Positions 42,525 through 51,500 are shown, counted from the stretch's first letter. The stretch is 64,000 nt of DNA from Pseudoxanthomonas kaohsiungensis (GCF_010211765.1 NZ_PDWO01000001.1:62001-126000); one strand, 5' to 3'. A program made the numbers and translations. The notes: generated from the sequence alone by a model not told the origin.

Positions 42525-43540
42525 GCGGGCGATTCCTCGGAAAGGGTGGCCGTGCGCGGCTGGGGCGCGCCCGGCGGGCGGGTCTGCACGATCTTCACCG
42601 CGTTGCGGCCGTGGGACAGGCCGAACTCGCCGGTGAACACCGGGATGTCCTCGACGCAGACCGGCACGCTCGAGGGCAGCTCGATCGGCAGGATGTCGCC
42701 GACCTTCAGCCGGGTGAGCTGTCGCAGGTCGATGCGCTTCTGCGCCAGCACGCTGGAGACGGTGACCTCGGCCAGCATCAGCTGCTCGCGCAGGGTGCTG
42801 TTCCAGCTCTCGTCGCGGTCGATGCGGTCGCTCTGGATGCCGGCGTCGAGCAGTTCGCGGATCGGCTCGAGCATCGAGTACGGCAGGGTGACGTGGATCT
42901 CGCCGCCGCCGCCCTCCAGTTCGACGTGGAAGCGGCTGACAACCACGTACTCGCGCGGGGTGACGATGTTGGCGAAGTGCGGGTTGATCTCGGAATTGAT
43001 GTACTCGAACTCCACGTCCATCACCGGCGCCCAGGCCTCGACCAGGTCGGTGAAGGTCTGCTTGAGCAGCAGTTGGATCACCCGCATCTCGGTCGGGGTG
43101 AACTCGCGGCCCTCGATCCGCGTGGGGTAGCGGCCGTCGCCGCCGAAGAAGTTGTCGACGACGGTGAAGACCAGCTTGGGCTCGAACACGATCAGGCCCA
43201 TGCCGCGCAGCGGCTTGAAGCGGATCAGGTTGAGGTTGGTCGGCACGTACAGCGAATGCATGTAGTCGCCGAACTTGACGAGGTCGATGCCGCGCACCGA
43301 CAGGTCGGCCGAGCGCCGGATCAGGCTGAACAGGCCGATCCGCCACAGGCGCACGAAACGCTCGTTGACCATCTCCAGGGTCGGCATCCGGCCACGGATG
43401 ATCCGGTCCTGGCTGGCGAAGTCGTAGGTGCGCGCCGTGCCCGGGTCGACCGGCTCGGGCTCGGTGCTGACCGCGCCGGAGTCGACGCCGTGCAGCAGCG
43501 CGTCGATCTCGTCCTGGGACAGCAGGTCGTTGATGCTCAT
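42521..43540 (-). CDS. fliM: Motor switch protein FliM
   Basis: A 339-residue protein. The N-terminal LLSQDEIDALLHGV is the CheY-P binding motif; the middle CheC-like domain includes RIIRGRMPTLEMVNERFVR and the C-terminal SpoA domain includes LRQLTRLKVGDILPIELP. It transmits CheY-P binding into rotation reversal. Begins 13 nt after fliL. Confidence 0.95.
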   Translation of the reverse strand: MSINDLLSQDEIDALLHGVDSGAVSTEPEPVDPGTARTYDFASQDRIIRGRMPTLEMVNERFVRLWRIGLFSLIRRSADLSVRGIDLVKFGDYMHSLYVPTNLNLIRFKPLRGMGLIVFEPKLVFTVVDNFFGGDGRYPTRIEGREFTPTEMRVIQLLLKQTFTDLVEAWAPVMDVEFEYINSEINPHFANIVTPREYVVVSRFHVELEGGGGEIHVTLPYSMLEPIRELLDAGIQSDRIDRDESWNSTLREQLMLAEVTVSSVLAQKRIDLRQLTRLKVGDILPIELPSSVPVCVEDIPVFTGEFGLSHGRNAVKIVQTRPPGAPQPRTATLSEESPA

Positions 43541-43553
43541 GGAGGCGCGCCGG

Positions 43554-44084
43554 TTACTGGGTGACGAAGCTGGTGAACAGCAGGTCTTCGACGCCGGGCT
43601 TGCCGGTTTCGGCGCGCATCAGCTTGCGCACCTCGGCCAGCGCCTGCGCCTGCAGCTTCTCCTTGCCGGCGCGATCGGCGATGCCCTGCGCATCCTGCTG
43701 GGCGAGCAGCATCAGCAGGCGGGCGCGGATCGCCGGCGCGTGGCGCTCGAGGTCCGACAGCGCGACCGCGTCGCGGGTCATCAGCTGGATCTCGACCTGC
43801 AGGTACTGCGGGCCGCCGGTGGCGCCGTTGAGGTTGACCACGAACGGCGGTTCCAGGGCCAGGTACTGCGCGGGGGCGGGCAGCTTGGGCTTGGCCGCTG
43901 CGGCGGCCGCGTGCTCGGCGGCGGCGGCCTTGCTCGAGCTCCAGTACCAGCCGCCGCCGGCGCCGGCGGCGGCCAGGACCGCGACCGCGCTGATGATCAG
44001 CGGCAGCTTGCTTCCGCCCTTGGCGGCCGGGGCGGCGCTCTTCTGCGCCGGGGAGCGTGAATTCTTGTCGGCTGCGGTGGCCAC
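43554..44084 (-). CDS. fliL: Flagellar basal body protein FliL
   Basis: A 176-residue protein with a basic cytosolic start, one membrane helix (about residues 28-48), an Ala-rich linker and the periplasmic FliL domain (PPFVVNLNGATGGPQYLQVEIQL). It stabilises stators around the motor. GTG 44082-44084 with GGAG at 9 nt is the start. A sigma-54 promoter stands 35 nt upstream, making it the first gene of fliLMNOP. Confidence 0.93.
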   Translation of the reverse strand: MATAADKNSRSPAQKSAAPAAKGGSKLPLIISAVAVLAAAGAGGGWYWSSSKAAAAEHAAAAAAKPKLPAPAQYLALEPPFVVNLNGATGGPQYLQVEIQLMTRDAVALSDLERHAPAIRARLLMLLAQQDAQGIADRAGKEKLQAQALAEVRKLMRAETGKPGVEDLLFTSFVTQ

Positions 44085-44118
44085 GCGTCGATCTCCAGGA
44101 AGGTCCCCGGTTCAGGAT

Positions 44119-44133
44119 GCAAGCGGCGTGCCG
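44119..44133 (-). promoter_or_regulatory. Sigma-54 promoter of fliL
   Basis: Minus-strand CGGCACG-CCGC-TTGC, identical to the element at fliE and one base from consensus; GG and GC are 10 nt apart. The predicted start leaves a leader of about 22 nt before the GTG. An 18-nt block around it (GATGCAAGCGGCGTGCCG on the plus strand) is shared exactly with the fliE promoter. Confidence 0.85.
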
Positions 44134-44200
44134 TAGTGAAGACGGGAATCCGTCGTTGGTCGCGGGCGCGCGCAAGTGGGGACAGGTGCGACCCAGCTGC

Positions 44201-44339
44201 TGTAGGAGCCCATCCTCATGGGCGACCCGACGGCAAGCCCAGCCCAGGCGACCCCCGAAGGTTGCCTGCGCCGCGCTCGCGCAGTGCCGCGGTCGCGCGC
44301 AGTCGCGGTCGCGGTCACCCATGAGGATGGGCCCCCGCA
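44201..44339. repeat. Degenerate TGTAGGAGCC-type element
   Basis: Begins TGTAGGAGCCCATCCTCATG and ends CCCATGAGGATGGGCCCCC. Both ends carry the GCCCATGAGGATGGGC-type end, so arms can pair, but the right outer arm has decayed (CCCCCGCA for CTCCTACA). It sits between the fliK stop codon and the fliL promoter and may limit read-through. Confidence 0.7.
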
Positions 44340-44355
44340 AAGAAGGGACGGGGCG

Positions 44356-45624
44356 CTAGGCGTAGGCGTCGAGCAGGCCCAGGCGCAGGGTGCGCGGGGC
44401 TGGCGTCGGCGTATCGTCCGCCGCGGTGGCCACTTCGTCGCCTGGCCCGGTGCGCGACTGGCCGCTGCCATTGCCTGGGGAGTGCGACTGCTGGCCGACG
44501 CCGGCATGGGCCAGTTCGAAGCCCTGCTGCCCGAGCATCTCGCGCAGGCGCGGCAGGCTGCTTTCCAGCGCCTGGCGGACCTCGGGCTGGGCGCTGGTGA
44601 AGTCGGCGCGGACGCGGTCGCCATCCAGTTGCAGGCGGACCTCGACCGGCCCCAGCTCCTGCGGTGCGATGCGGATGTGGGCATGGCCGATCTTCTGCCC
44701 GGCCAGCCACTGCACATGGGTGCCGATGTCGTCGGCGAAGCCTTCGCCCTGCAGCTGCGGCACCGGTGCGTCGGGCGGCGCCGACAGCGGAACCGCGGTC
44801 GCGCCGGCGGTATTGCCGTGACCCGGCGCCGGGGCGAGGTGGAGCGCGAACGGCGTGGCGGCCGGCGACGGTTCCGGCAGGGCCGCTGCATTGGCCTCGG
44901 CACCGGCGAGCACGAGCGCGGGTACCGAACCCTCGCCGCCGGCCGCCATGGCCGGCAGAGCGGGTCCGGCCGGCGCGGGAGCCGTAGCGGTGCCGGCGGT
45001 GCCGGCGGTGCCGGCGGTGCCGGCGGTGCCGGCGGTGCCGGCGGTGCCGGCGGTGCCGGCGGTGCCGGCGACGGGCGCGGGCACCAACGGGCTGGAGGCG
45101 ACCTTGCCGACGGGATGTCCGGCCGGCGTGTCCAGGGAAGGCAAGGTCGGGGGTTGTGCGGGGAACGCGGGCGCCTGGACGGCAGGCATGGCTGCCGGCG
45201 GGGCCGGTGCCGGCACCGGCGGGGCGGCCAGCAGGCTGGCCAGTCCCGGGGGCGGCCAGCCGTCGGTGGTCGCGCCGGTCTCTTCGCCGGCCTGCGTCGG
45301 GGCGCGCTCGGCGACGTCGGTACCGGTGGTGCTGTCGCCGGCCGCGTCCGCGGGCGTTGCCTCCGCTTCGGCAGCCGGCTTCTTCGCAGCCGTTTCCCGC
45401 GCGGACGCAGCGGGCGCCTCGGCATCGGCGCGCGACTGGGCCGCGTCGCGCGAGCCCGGACGCGACGGGCCGGTGCCCGCACCGGCGGCCTGCGGGCCGC
45501 TGTCCCCGGCGCGGCCGAGCAGGCGCGAGAAATCGTCGTCGCCGCTCCCCGGAGCCGAAGCCGGCGCGCCGCCGCCATTGGCCGGCGGCTTCGGGGCCGT
45601 CCCGGCGATCACCGACAGGTTCAA
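44356..45624 (-). CDS. fliK: Hook-length control protein FliK
   Basis: A 422-residue protein: Ala/Pro-rich, low-complexity N-terminal two thirds and a folded C-terminal export-switch domain (from about residue 315: HVQWLAGQKIGHAHIRIAPQELGPVEVRLQ...). It measures hook length and signals FlhB. The start is TTG 45622-45624, overlapping the fliJ stop (TTGA), with AGGAG at good spacing. A 9-bp tandem array in the middle encodes (Ala-Gly-Thr)9. Confidence 0.9.
   Translation of the reverse strand: MNLSVIAGTAPKPPANGGGAPASAPGSGDDDFSRLLGRAGDSGPQAAGAGTGPSRPGSRDAAQSRADAEAPAASARETAAKKPAAEAEATPADAAGDSTTGTDVAERAPTQAGEETGATTDGWPPPGLASLLAAPPVPAPAPPAAMPAVQAPAFPAQPPTLPSLDTPAGHPVGKVASSPLVPAPVAGTAGTAGTAGTAGTAGTAGTAGTAGTATAPAPAGPALPAMAAGGEGSVPALVLAGAEANAAALPEPSPAATPFALHLAPAPGHGNTAGATAVPLSAPPDAPVPQLQGEGFADDIGTHVQWLAGQKIGHAHIRIAPQELGPVEVRLQLDGDRVRADFTSAQPEVRQALESSLPRLREMLGQQGFELAHAGVGQQSHSPGNGSGQSRTGPGDEVATAADDTPTPAPRTLRLGLLDAYA
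44989..45069. repeat. Nine perfect copies of a 9-bp tandem repeat inside fliK
   Basis: GGTGCCGGC is repeated nine times without mismatch (81 bp). On the coding strand it reads GCCGGCACC and encodes Ala-Gly-Thr. The unit is a multiple of three, so copy-number change alters only the length of the FliK ruler region, not the frame. Confidence 0.95.
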
Positions 45625-46079
45625 CGCGGTTCTCCTTCCGTTTCGCCGGCCTGCTGCGCGGCGCGGACCCGGCGCGCGCCGAGGTCGTCCATCTCGCGCT
45701 GGCTGCGGCGTTCGTCGACCTTGCGCTCCTGCGCGCGATAACTGGCGGCCAGTTGCTCCAGCACCTGCTTGTCGCGGCTGGCGAGCAGCAGCCGGGTGCG
45801 TTCGGCCTCCAGCCGCTCGCGGCTGCTGTCGACGGTGCGGCTCTGCAGCTCCACCGCGCTCTCCAGGCGGTCGAGGAACGCGCGCCGGTTGGCCAGCTGC
45901 GCCGGGCTGATCGCGGCCATCTGGCTGGAGGCGTATTCCTCGGCGTAGCGGCGCAGCTCGGCCAGCCGCGATTCCTGCATCTCGTGCGCACGCTGGCGCT
46001 CGGCCAGCTCGCGGGCCACCGCGTCCTCGTGGTCCTGCGCGCGGCGCAGCAGGGGGTCGAAGCGGCGGGACTGCATCAT
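45621..46079 (-). CDS. fliJ: Flagellar export chaperone/escort FliJ
   Basis: A 152-residue, almost wholly coiled-coil protein (DPLLRRAQDHEDAVARELAERQ... LLLASRDKQVLEQLAASYRAQERKVDERR). FliJ sits in the FliI hexamer and escorts export chaperones. The first ATG (46077-46079) overlaps the fliI stop; its end overlaps the fliK start. Sequence is variable, so assignment rests on position and coiled-coil form. Confidence 0.9.
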   Translation of the reverse strand: MMQSRRFDPLLRRAQDHEDAVARELAERQRAHEMQESRLAELRRYAEEYASSQMAAISPAQLANRRAFLDRLESAVELQSRTVDSSRERLEAERTRLLLASRDKQVLEQLAASYRAQERKVDERRSQREMDDLGARRVRAAQQAGETEGEPR

Positions 46080-47506
46080 GCGGCGTTCTCCTTGTGTTGC
46101 GCCCGGTTGCGCTGCAGCAGGTCGGCGAGCGCGCCGCGGCTGTGCTCCAGGTCGGCGGCGCGGGCCACGTCCTGGCCGAGGAACTCGACGATCTCCGGCC
46201 AGCGCTCCAGCGCCTCGTCCACCACCGGGTCGTTGCCGCGCTGGTAGGCGCCGATCGCGATCAGGTCGCGGTTGCTGTTGTAGGCGGCGACCAGGCGCTT
46301 GAGCGCGCGGATGCGCTCGCGCCAGGTCTCGTCGGCGATGTCCTGGACCACGCGGCTGACCGAGGACTCCACGTCGATCGCCGGGTAGAGGCCGGCGTCG
46401 GCGATCCGCCGCGACAGCAGGATGTGGCCGTCGAGGATCGCGCGGGCGGCGTCGGCGATCGGATCCTGCGGATCGTCGCCTTCGGTGAGCACGGTGTAGA
46501 AGGCGGTGATCGAGCCGCGGCCGGCGGCGCCGTTGCCGGCGCGCTCGACCAGCGCCGGCAGCTTGGCGAACACCGACGGCGGATAGCCGCGGGTGGTCGG
46601 CGGCTCGCCGACCGACAGGCCGATCTCGCGCTGGGCCTGGGCGAAACGGGTCAGCGAGTCCATCAGCAGCAGCACGTTCAGGCCCTGGTCGCGGAACCAC
46701 TCGGCGATGGCGGTGGCGCGGTAGGCGCCGTGCAGGCGCGCCAGCGGCGGGCGGTCGGCCGGGGCGGCCACCACCACGGCGCGGCGCAGGCCTTCCTCGC
46801 CGAGGGTGGTCTCGACGAAATCGCGCACCTCGCGGCCGCGCTCGCCGATCAGGCCCACGACGATGACATCGGCCGCGGTGAAGCGGGTCATCATGCCCAG
46901 CAACGTGGATTTGCCCACGCCCGAGCCGGCGAACAGGCCCACGCGCTGGCCGCGACCGATCGGCAGCAGCGCATTGATCGCGCGCACGCCCACGTCCAGC
47001 GGCTGGATGATCGGTTCGCGCGCCAGCGGGTTGATCGCCACGCCGGCCATGCCGACGCTGCCCTCGGCCCGGACCGGGCCCTTGCCGTCCAGCGGCACGC
47101 CGTCGGAATCGATCACCCGGCCGAGCAGGCCTTCGCCGACCTCGACGCCGCCGCGGCGCCGCACCGGCACCACGCGCGCGTTCGGCAGCAACCCGTGCAG
47201 CTCGGCGCTGGGCATCAGCGAGGTGCGCTCGCCGGCGAAGCCGACCACTTCGGCTTCGACCCAGCCGCCGTCGGCCACTTCGACCTTGCAGGTCGCGCCC
47301 ATCGGCGCCTCGCAGCCGACCGCTTCCAGGGTCAGGCCGACCGCGCGGCGGAGGATGCCCTCACGGATCAGGCCACGGCCGCTGGCGGTGTCGAGTGCGA
47401 TACCGTCCAGCCGCGCGGCCAGGCGCAGGTTGCGCGCGGCCAGCCAGTCGGCCGGCACCGCGCCGGCGACGGGGTGTTCGCTGGCCGGGGAGGGCGGCGG
47501 CGTCAC
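46076..47506 (-). CDS. fliI: Flagellar export ATPase FliI
   Basis: A 476-residue F1-beta-like ATPase: Walker A AGSGVGKS near residue 193, VVGLIGERGREVRDF, LLLMDSLTRFAQAQREIGL (Walker B) and STITAFYTVLTEGDD-type segment GSITAFYTVLTEGDDPQDP. It powers unfolding of export substrates. Starts at GTG 47504-47506, overlapping the fliH stop (GTGA). Confidence 0.96.
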   Translation of the reverse strand: MTPPPSPASEHPVAGAVPADWLAARNLRLAARLDGIALDTASGRGLIREGILRRAVGLTLEAVGCEAPMGATCKVEVADGGWVEAEVVGFAGERTSLMPSAELHGLLPNARVVPVRRRGGVEVGEGLLGRVIDSDGVPLDGKGPVRAEGSVGMAGVAINPLAREPIIQPLDVGVRAINALLPIGRGQRVGLFAGSGVGKSTLLGMMTRFTAADVIVVGLIGERGREVRDFVETTLGEEGLRRAVVVAAPADRPPLARLHGAYRATAIAEWFRDQGLNVLLLMDSLTRFAQAQREIGLSVGEPPTTRGYPPSVFAKLPALVERAGNGAAGRGSITAFYTVLTEGDDPQDPIADAARAILDGHILLSRRIADAGLYPAIDVESSVSRVVQDIADETWRERIRALKRLVAAYNSNRDLIAIGAYQRGNDPVVDEALERWPEIVEFLGQDVARAADLEHSRGALADLLQRNRAQHKENAA

Positions 47507-48120
47507 GCGCCGCTCCCCGACTTGCGGATCACCGTTTCCAGCGCGCCGCGCAGGCGTGCCTCCAGGGTGCCGTCGATGCGCACGCTTTCGGCATGCACGC
47601 GCAGGTCGCCGCGGCCCAGCGACGGATCCGGGACCAGGCGCGCGCCCGAGACCAGCGCCAGCAGCGGCGCCAGGGCGTGGATGTCGTCCGGATGCAGGCG
47701 CACCTCGGCCTCGCGGCTGGTGCCGCCGACCGCGTCGAGGGCCTCGCCGACCAGGTCCGACAGCAGCACCGGGTCGGCATCGTAGGCGCGGCCGACCAGC
47801 GAGCCGGCGATGCGCACCGCCAGCTCGCCCAGCGCGGCGCTGACCTCGTCCTCAAGGCGGGCGAGGGGACGGGTGAAGTTGTCGAGGATGCCTTCGATCT
47901 GGGCGGCCAGGCGACGGACCTCGGCCTGGCCCTGGGCGAAGCCCTCCTGGTGGCCCTGGGCCAGCCCGGCCTCGTAGCCGTCGCGGCGCGCGGCTTCCTC
48001 GATCGCCTGGATCTCTTCCAGGCTGGGCGGCCGCGGCACCGGCACGTCGGCCACCGCCTCGGCGGCCGCCCGGGGGCCGGCCGCCAGGTCCGGTGCAAGC
48101 CAGCGGACCGCCGCGCTCAT
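47503..48120 (-). CDS. fliH: Flagellar export ATPase regulator FliH
   Basis: A 205-residue protein with a Pro-rich start, a central helix with GxxxG-like repeats (GYEAGLAQGHQEGFAQGQAE) and a C-terminal vacuolar-ATPase-E-like domain (RIAGSLVGRAYDADPVLLSDLVGEAL). It is a stalk protein that controls FliI and links it to FliN. Start and stop overlap fliG and fliI. Confidence 0.93.
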   Translation of the reverse strand: MSAAVRWLAPDLAAGPRAAAEAVADVPVPRPPSLEEIQAIEEAARRDGYEAGLAQGHQEGFAQGQAEVRRLAAQIEGILDNFTRPLARLEDEVSAALGELAVRIAGSLVGRAYDADPVLLSDLVGEALDAVGGTSREAEVRLHPDDIHALAPLLALVSGARLVPDPSLGRGDLRVHAESVRIDGTLEARLRGALETVIRKSGSGA

Positions 48121-49133
48121 ACCAGCTCCTCGCTGCCGCCACCGTTGAGCGCGATCACGCCTTCGTCGGCCATGCGGCGCACGATGGTGAGGATCTCCTT
48201 CTGCGCCGCCTCCACGTCGGACAGGCGCACCGGGCCGCGCGCTTCCATGTCCTCGAGCAGGATCTCGGCGGCGCGCTGGGACATGTTGCGGGTGATCTTC
48301 TCGCGCACCTTGACGTCGGCGCCGCGCAGGGCGATGCCGAGCCGCTCGCCGGATACCTCGCGCAGCAGCGACTGCAGCTCGCGGTCGTCCAGCTCGACCA
48401 GGTCGTCGAACACGAACATCAGGTCCTGGATGCGGTTGCTCAGCTCCTGGTCGACCTGCGAGATCGCGCCGAGGATCGACTGGTCCTGCCCGGTCTCAAG
48501 GTAGTTGAGGATGTTGGCCGCGACCTTGACCCCGCCGATGTTCGACGATTTCAGGTTCTGCGCGCCGGCGAACTGGCGCTCCATGATCTCGTTGAGCTCG
48601 TTGAGGGCGTTGGGCGGGATGCCGTCCAGGGTCGCGATCCGCAGCAGCACGTCGGCGCGGGTGCGCTCGGGCAGCAGCTTGAGGGTGTCGGCGGCGTGGT
48701 CGCCGTCCAGGTGGGAGAGCACGATGGCGATGATCTGCGGATGCTCGTTGCGGACCAGGTCGGCGATGGCGCGCGCGTCCATCCACTTGAGCGTGTCCAG
48801 GCCGGTGGTGTTGCGGCCGAGCAGGATGCGGTCGATCAGGCCGCCGGCCTTGTCCGCGCCCAGCGCCTGGATCAGCACGTTGCGGATGTAATCGTCGGCG
48901 CCCACGCCCAGCGAGGTCTGCTTGTCGAGCGCGCCGGTGAAGTCGTCCATCACCCGCATGACCTGCTCGCGGCTGACACCGCTCATCGTGGCCATGGCCA
49001 GGCCGAGCTTCTGCACTTCCTTGGCGCTCATGTGCTTGAGCACTTCGGCGGCGTCGGCCTCGCCCAGCGACAGCAGCAGCACCGCGGCGCGCTGCACGCC
49101 GTTGAGGTCTTCGTGGGCGTTATGCGGCTTCAT
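48117..49133 (-). CDS. fliG: Motor switch protein FliG
   Basis: A 338-residue protein with the three armadillo-like domains: N-terminal FliF-binding (GVQRAAVLLLSLGEADAAEVLKHM), middle EHPQ motif in RNEHPQIIAIVLSHL and C-terminal torque helix (FVFDDLVELDDRELQSLLREV) with its charged residues. It converts stator action to torque. It starts 14 nt inside the end of fliF. Confidence 0.96.
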   Translation of the reverse strand: MKPHNAHEDLNGVQRAAVLLLSLGEADAAEVLKHMSAKEVQKLGLAMATMSGVSREQVMRVMDDFTGALDKQTSLGVGADDYIRNVLIQALGADKAGGLIDRILLGRNTTGLDTLKWMDARAIADLVRNEHPQIIAIVLSHLDGDHAADTLKLLPERTRADVLLRIATLDGIPPNALNELNEIMERQFAGAQNLKSSNIGGVKVAANILNYLETGQDQSILGAISQVDQELSNRIQDLMFVFDDLVELDDRELQSLLREVSGERLGIALRGADVKVREKITRNMSQRAAEILLEDMEARGPVRLSDVEAAQKEILTIVRRMADEGVIALNGGGSEELV

Positions 49134-50838
49134 TTCCCAACCAGTCCTTGACCACCTGCGCGACCCGCTTGGAGTCGGTCTTGACCGCCTCGCGCGCGTT
49201 GCGCAGGCGGTCCTCGTAGGCATCGGACGGCAGCGCCATGGGCTGCCGGCTCCGGCCGATCTGGGCGACGTCGTCGGCCAGCGCCGGCAACTCGTCTTCC
49301 ACCAGCGACACCTCGGCGGTCTGCTCGGCCAGCGCCTCGGCGCGGGACTTCGCCTTCGGCGCCGGGCCGGCGATCTGGCGCAGGGCCGGGCGCAGCACGC
49401 CGAACAGCAGCGCCAGCACGACCAGGGCGCCGAGCACCAGGCGGGCGATGTCGCGCAGGCGCGGGTCCTCCCACCACTTCGCCGGCTCGACCGCCTGGCC
49501 GTCCTCGCGCACGAACGGCGCGTTGACCACCGAAACCACGTCGCCGCGCGCGGCGTCGAAGCCCACGGCCTGGCGGACCAGGTCCTCCACGCGCTTGATT
49601 TCCTCGGCGCTGAGCGCCTGCAGCGCCGGCTTGCCGTCCTTGCCCGGGCGCGGCACGTGGTCGACCAGCACCGCCGCGGTGACCCGGCGGATGCGGCCGG
49701 CCGGCTGGCGGGTGTGCTGCAGGGTGCGGTCGAGCTCGAAGTTGCGGGTGGCGCTGCGCGAGGTTTCCGTCGGCGCCGCGGCCGCCGCGGTGGCCGCGGC
49801 CGGAGCCGCACCGGCAGGCGCCGGCGTGCCGTTGGCCTGCTGCGCGGCGACCGCGCCCGGCGGGGTGTTGCTGGTCGCGCCGGGGATGCCCTGCGGGCCT
49901 TCGGCCGCCGAGCTGTTCTCCGAGACCTGCTCGCTGCGCAGCTTCGGCGGTTCGGCGTTGAACAGCTCGCGCGCCTCCTCGGTGATCGAGAAGTCCATGT
50001 CGACGGTGACTTCGGCGTTGACCCGGCCCGGCCCGGTCAGCGGCTCGAGCAGTTCGCGGATGCGCTGGTTGTACGAGGTTTCCTGGCGGCGCGCCTGTTC
50101 GAACTGGGCCGCGCTGAGCGCCGACTCGCTGTCGGCGCTGTTGCTGCTGAGCAGGCGCCCGTTCTGGTCGACCACGGTGACCCGCTCCGGCGCCAGGTCC
50201 GGGATCGAGGACGACACCAGGTGGACGATGGCGTCGACCTGGTTGCGCTCCAGCAGCGCGCCCGAGCGCAGCTCCAGCACCACCGAGGCGCTGGCGGCCT
50301 CGCGCTGGCGGGTGAACGCGGAGGGCTTGGGGATGGCCAGATGCACGCGCGCGTCGCGGACCGGGCGCAGGGTGGCGATGGTGCGCACCAGTTCGGTTTC
50401 CAGCGCGTGCTGGTAGCGGGCGTTCTCGACGAACTGGCTGACGCCGAAGCCGGGGTCGCGCTCCATCAACTCGAAACCGAGCCGGCCGCTGTCGGTGAGG
50501 CCGGAGCCGGCCAGCTTCAGGCGCGCGTCGTGGAGGTTGGCCTCGGGCACCGAGATCGCGCCGGTGGCCTGGTCGAGCTTGAACGGAATCTGCGCGGCGC
50601 GCAGCAGGTCGGCGGCCTCGGCGGTGGCCTTCGGGTCCAGGCCGGTGTACAGCGGGCTGAAGTCCGGCTTCTGCGACCAGAAGAACACGTAGAGCCCGAC
50701 GGCCACGGCCAGCGCGATCATCAGCAGCGTGCCGGCCTTGCGGCCCAGCTGCATCTCCTGCAGCTTGACCACGGCCGAGGCGGCCTTTTCGGTCGCCTGC
50801 TCGCGGTTGAAGGAATCCTTGGTGATCGAAAGCGCCAT
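49120..50838 (-). CDS. fliF: MS-ring protein FliF
   Basis: A 572-residue protein: membrane helix near residues 33-53, periplasmic ring domains (VPEANLHDARLKLAGSGL, HLAIPKPSAFTRQR), an Ala/Pro-rich linker (about 320-360), a second membrane helix (about 455-475) and a C-terminal FliG-binding tail. FlhF places it at the pole as the first structure built. Begins 18 nt after fliE. Confidence 0.96.
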   Translation of the reverse strand: MALSITKDSFNREQATEKAASAVVKLQEMQLGRKAGTLLMIALAVAVGLYVFFWSQKPDFSPLYTGLDPKATAEAADLLRAAQIPFKLDQATGAISVPEANLHDARLKLAGSGLTDSGRLGFELMERDPGFGVSQFVENARYQHALETELVRTIATLRPVRDARVHLAIPKPSAFTRQREAASASVVLELRSGALLERNQVDAIVHLVSSSIPDLAPERVTVVDQNGRLLSSNSADSESALSAAQFEQARRQETSYNQRIRELLEPLTGPGRVNAEVTVDMDFSITEEARELFNAEPPKLRSEQVSENSSAAEGPQGIPGATSNTPPGAVAAQQANGTPAPAGAAPAAATAAAAAPTETSRSATRNFELDRTLQHTRQPAGRIRRVTAAVLVDHVPRPGKDGKPALQALSAEEIKRVEDLVRQAVGFDAARGDVVSVVNAPFVREDGQAVEPAKWWEDPRLRDIARLVLGALVVLALLFGVLRPALRQIAGPAPKAKSRAEALAEQTAEVSLVEDELPALADDVAQIGRSRQPMALPSDAYEDRLRNAREAVKTDSKRVAQVVKDWLGNEAA

Positions 50839-50856
50839 CGCGGTCCGGTCCCTGCG

Positions 50857-51234
50857 TTAGAGCGGCATGTTCATGACGTCCTGGTACGCCTGTACCAGTC
50901 GGTTGCGCACTTCCACGGTGGCGCGGAACGCCACCTGCGACTGCTGCGAGGCGACCATGACCCGGGCCAGGTCGGCCCCGGGGTCGCCGCGTTCGAAGGC
51001 GCGCTGCAAGGCGCCGGCCTTCTCCTGCGCGGCGCTGACGCCGTCGATCGCGCTGCGCAGGGTCTCGCTGAAACTCGGGCCGGAGACCGCGCCGGCCTGG
51101 CCGGGCGCCTGCAGCCCCTGCAGCCCCTGGATCGCATCGCTGCGCGCCATGTCGCCGGCCACCCGCGGGGCCTGGCCCAGCTGGCTCTGGTAGGCGCGGA
51201 TCTGCGACAGGACGGAGCTGATCGAATCGGTCAT
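50857..51234 (-). CDS. fliE: Hook-basal body protein FliE
   Basis: A 125-residue helical protein; the C-terminal half has the FliE pattern (FSETLRSAIDGVSAAQEKA, VMVASQQSQVAFRATVEVRNRLVQAYQDVMNMPL). It joins the MS ring to the rod. ATG 51232-51234 follows a sigma-54 promoter and a G-rich ribosome-binding region. First gene of the fliEFGHIJK operon. Confidence 0.95.
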   Translation of the reverse strand: MTDSISSVLSQIRAYQSQLGQAPRVAGDMARSDAIQGLQGLQAPGQAGAVSGPSFSETLRSAIDGVSAAQEKAGALQRAFERGDPGADLARVMVASQQSQVAFRATVEVRNRLVQAYQDVMNMPL

Positions 51235-51266
51235 GGGACCCCCGGGCGGTGCACGCCGGGTTCGAT

Positions 51267-51281
51267 GCAAGCGGCGTGCCG
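51267..51281 (-). promoter_or_regulatory. Sigma-54 promoter of fliE
   Basis: Minus-strand CGGCACG-CCGC-TTGC with exact 10-nt GG to GC spacing, one mismatch to consensus. The start of transcription would give a leader of about 21 nt before the fliE ATG. Shares an 18-nt identical block with the fliL promoter. Confidence 0.85.
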
Positions 51282-51384
51282 CGACGGTGCCGGGTTCCCG
51301 GCGGCGGGCTCCGGGCGTGCCCCCGACGCGGTCGGCACGGGCGACGCCTTGGTGGATCCGGCGCAGCGGTCGTCAGCAAGCTGT

Positions 51385-51415
51385 GCTCCTACGGGGACGC
51401 GGCTGCTGTAGGAGC
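51385..51415. repeat. Short inverted repeat of the TGTAGGAGC family
   Basis: GCTCCTAC (51385-51392) and GTAGGAGC (51408-51415) form an 8-bp stem with a 15-nt loop between the glycosyltransferase stop codon and the fliE promoter. The right arm continues GGGCTTGCCCGC, another REP-like hairpin. It could terminate the fleQ-glycosyltransferase transcript. Confidence 0.55.
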
Positions 51416-51500
51416 CGGGCTTGCCCGCGACGCGAGGTCGTCGGGACGGGCAAGGCATTCTTGGATCCGGCGCCCCGCACAGATGCGGGCACCGGCGACG

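Noticed and set aside
44989-45069. Phase-variable on/off switch in fliK
   Set aside because: The repeat unit is 9 bp, so slippage cannot shift the frame; only protein length would vary.
48922-51411. An 829-codon plus-strand frame opposite fliG, fliF and fliE
   Set aside because: Shadow of conserved flagellar genes; no ribosome-binding site or recognisable domain.
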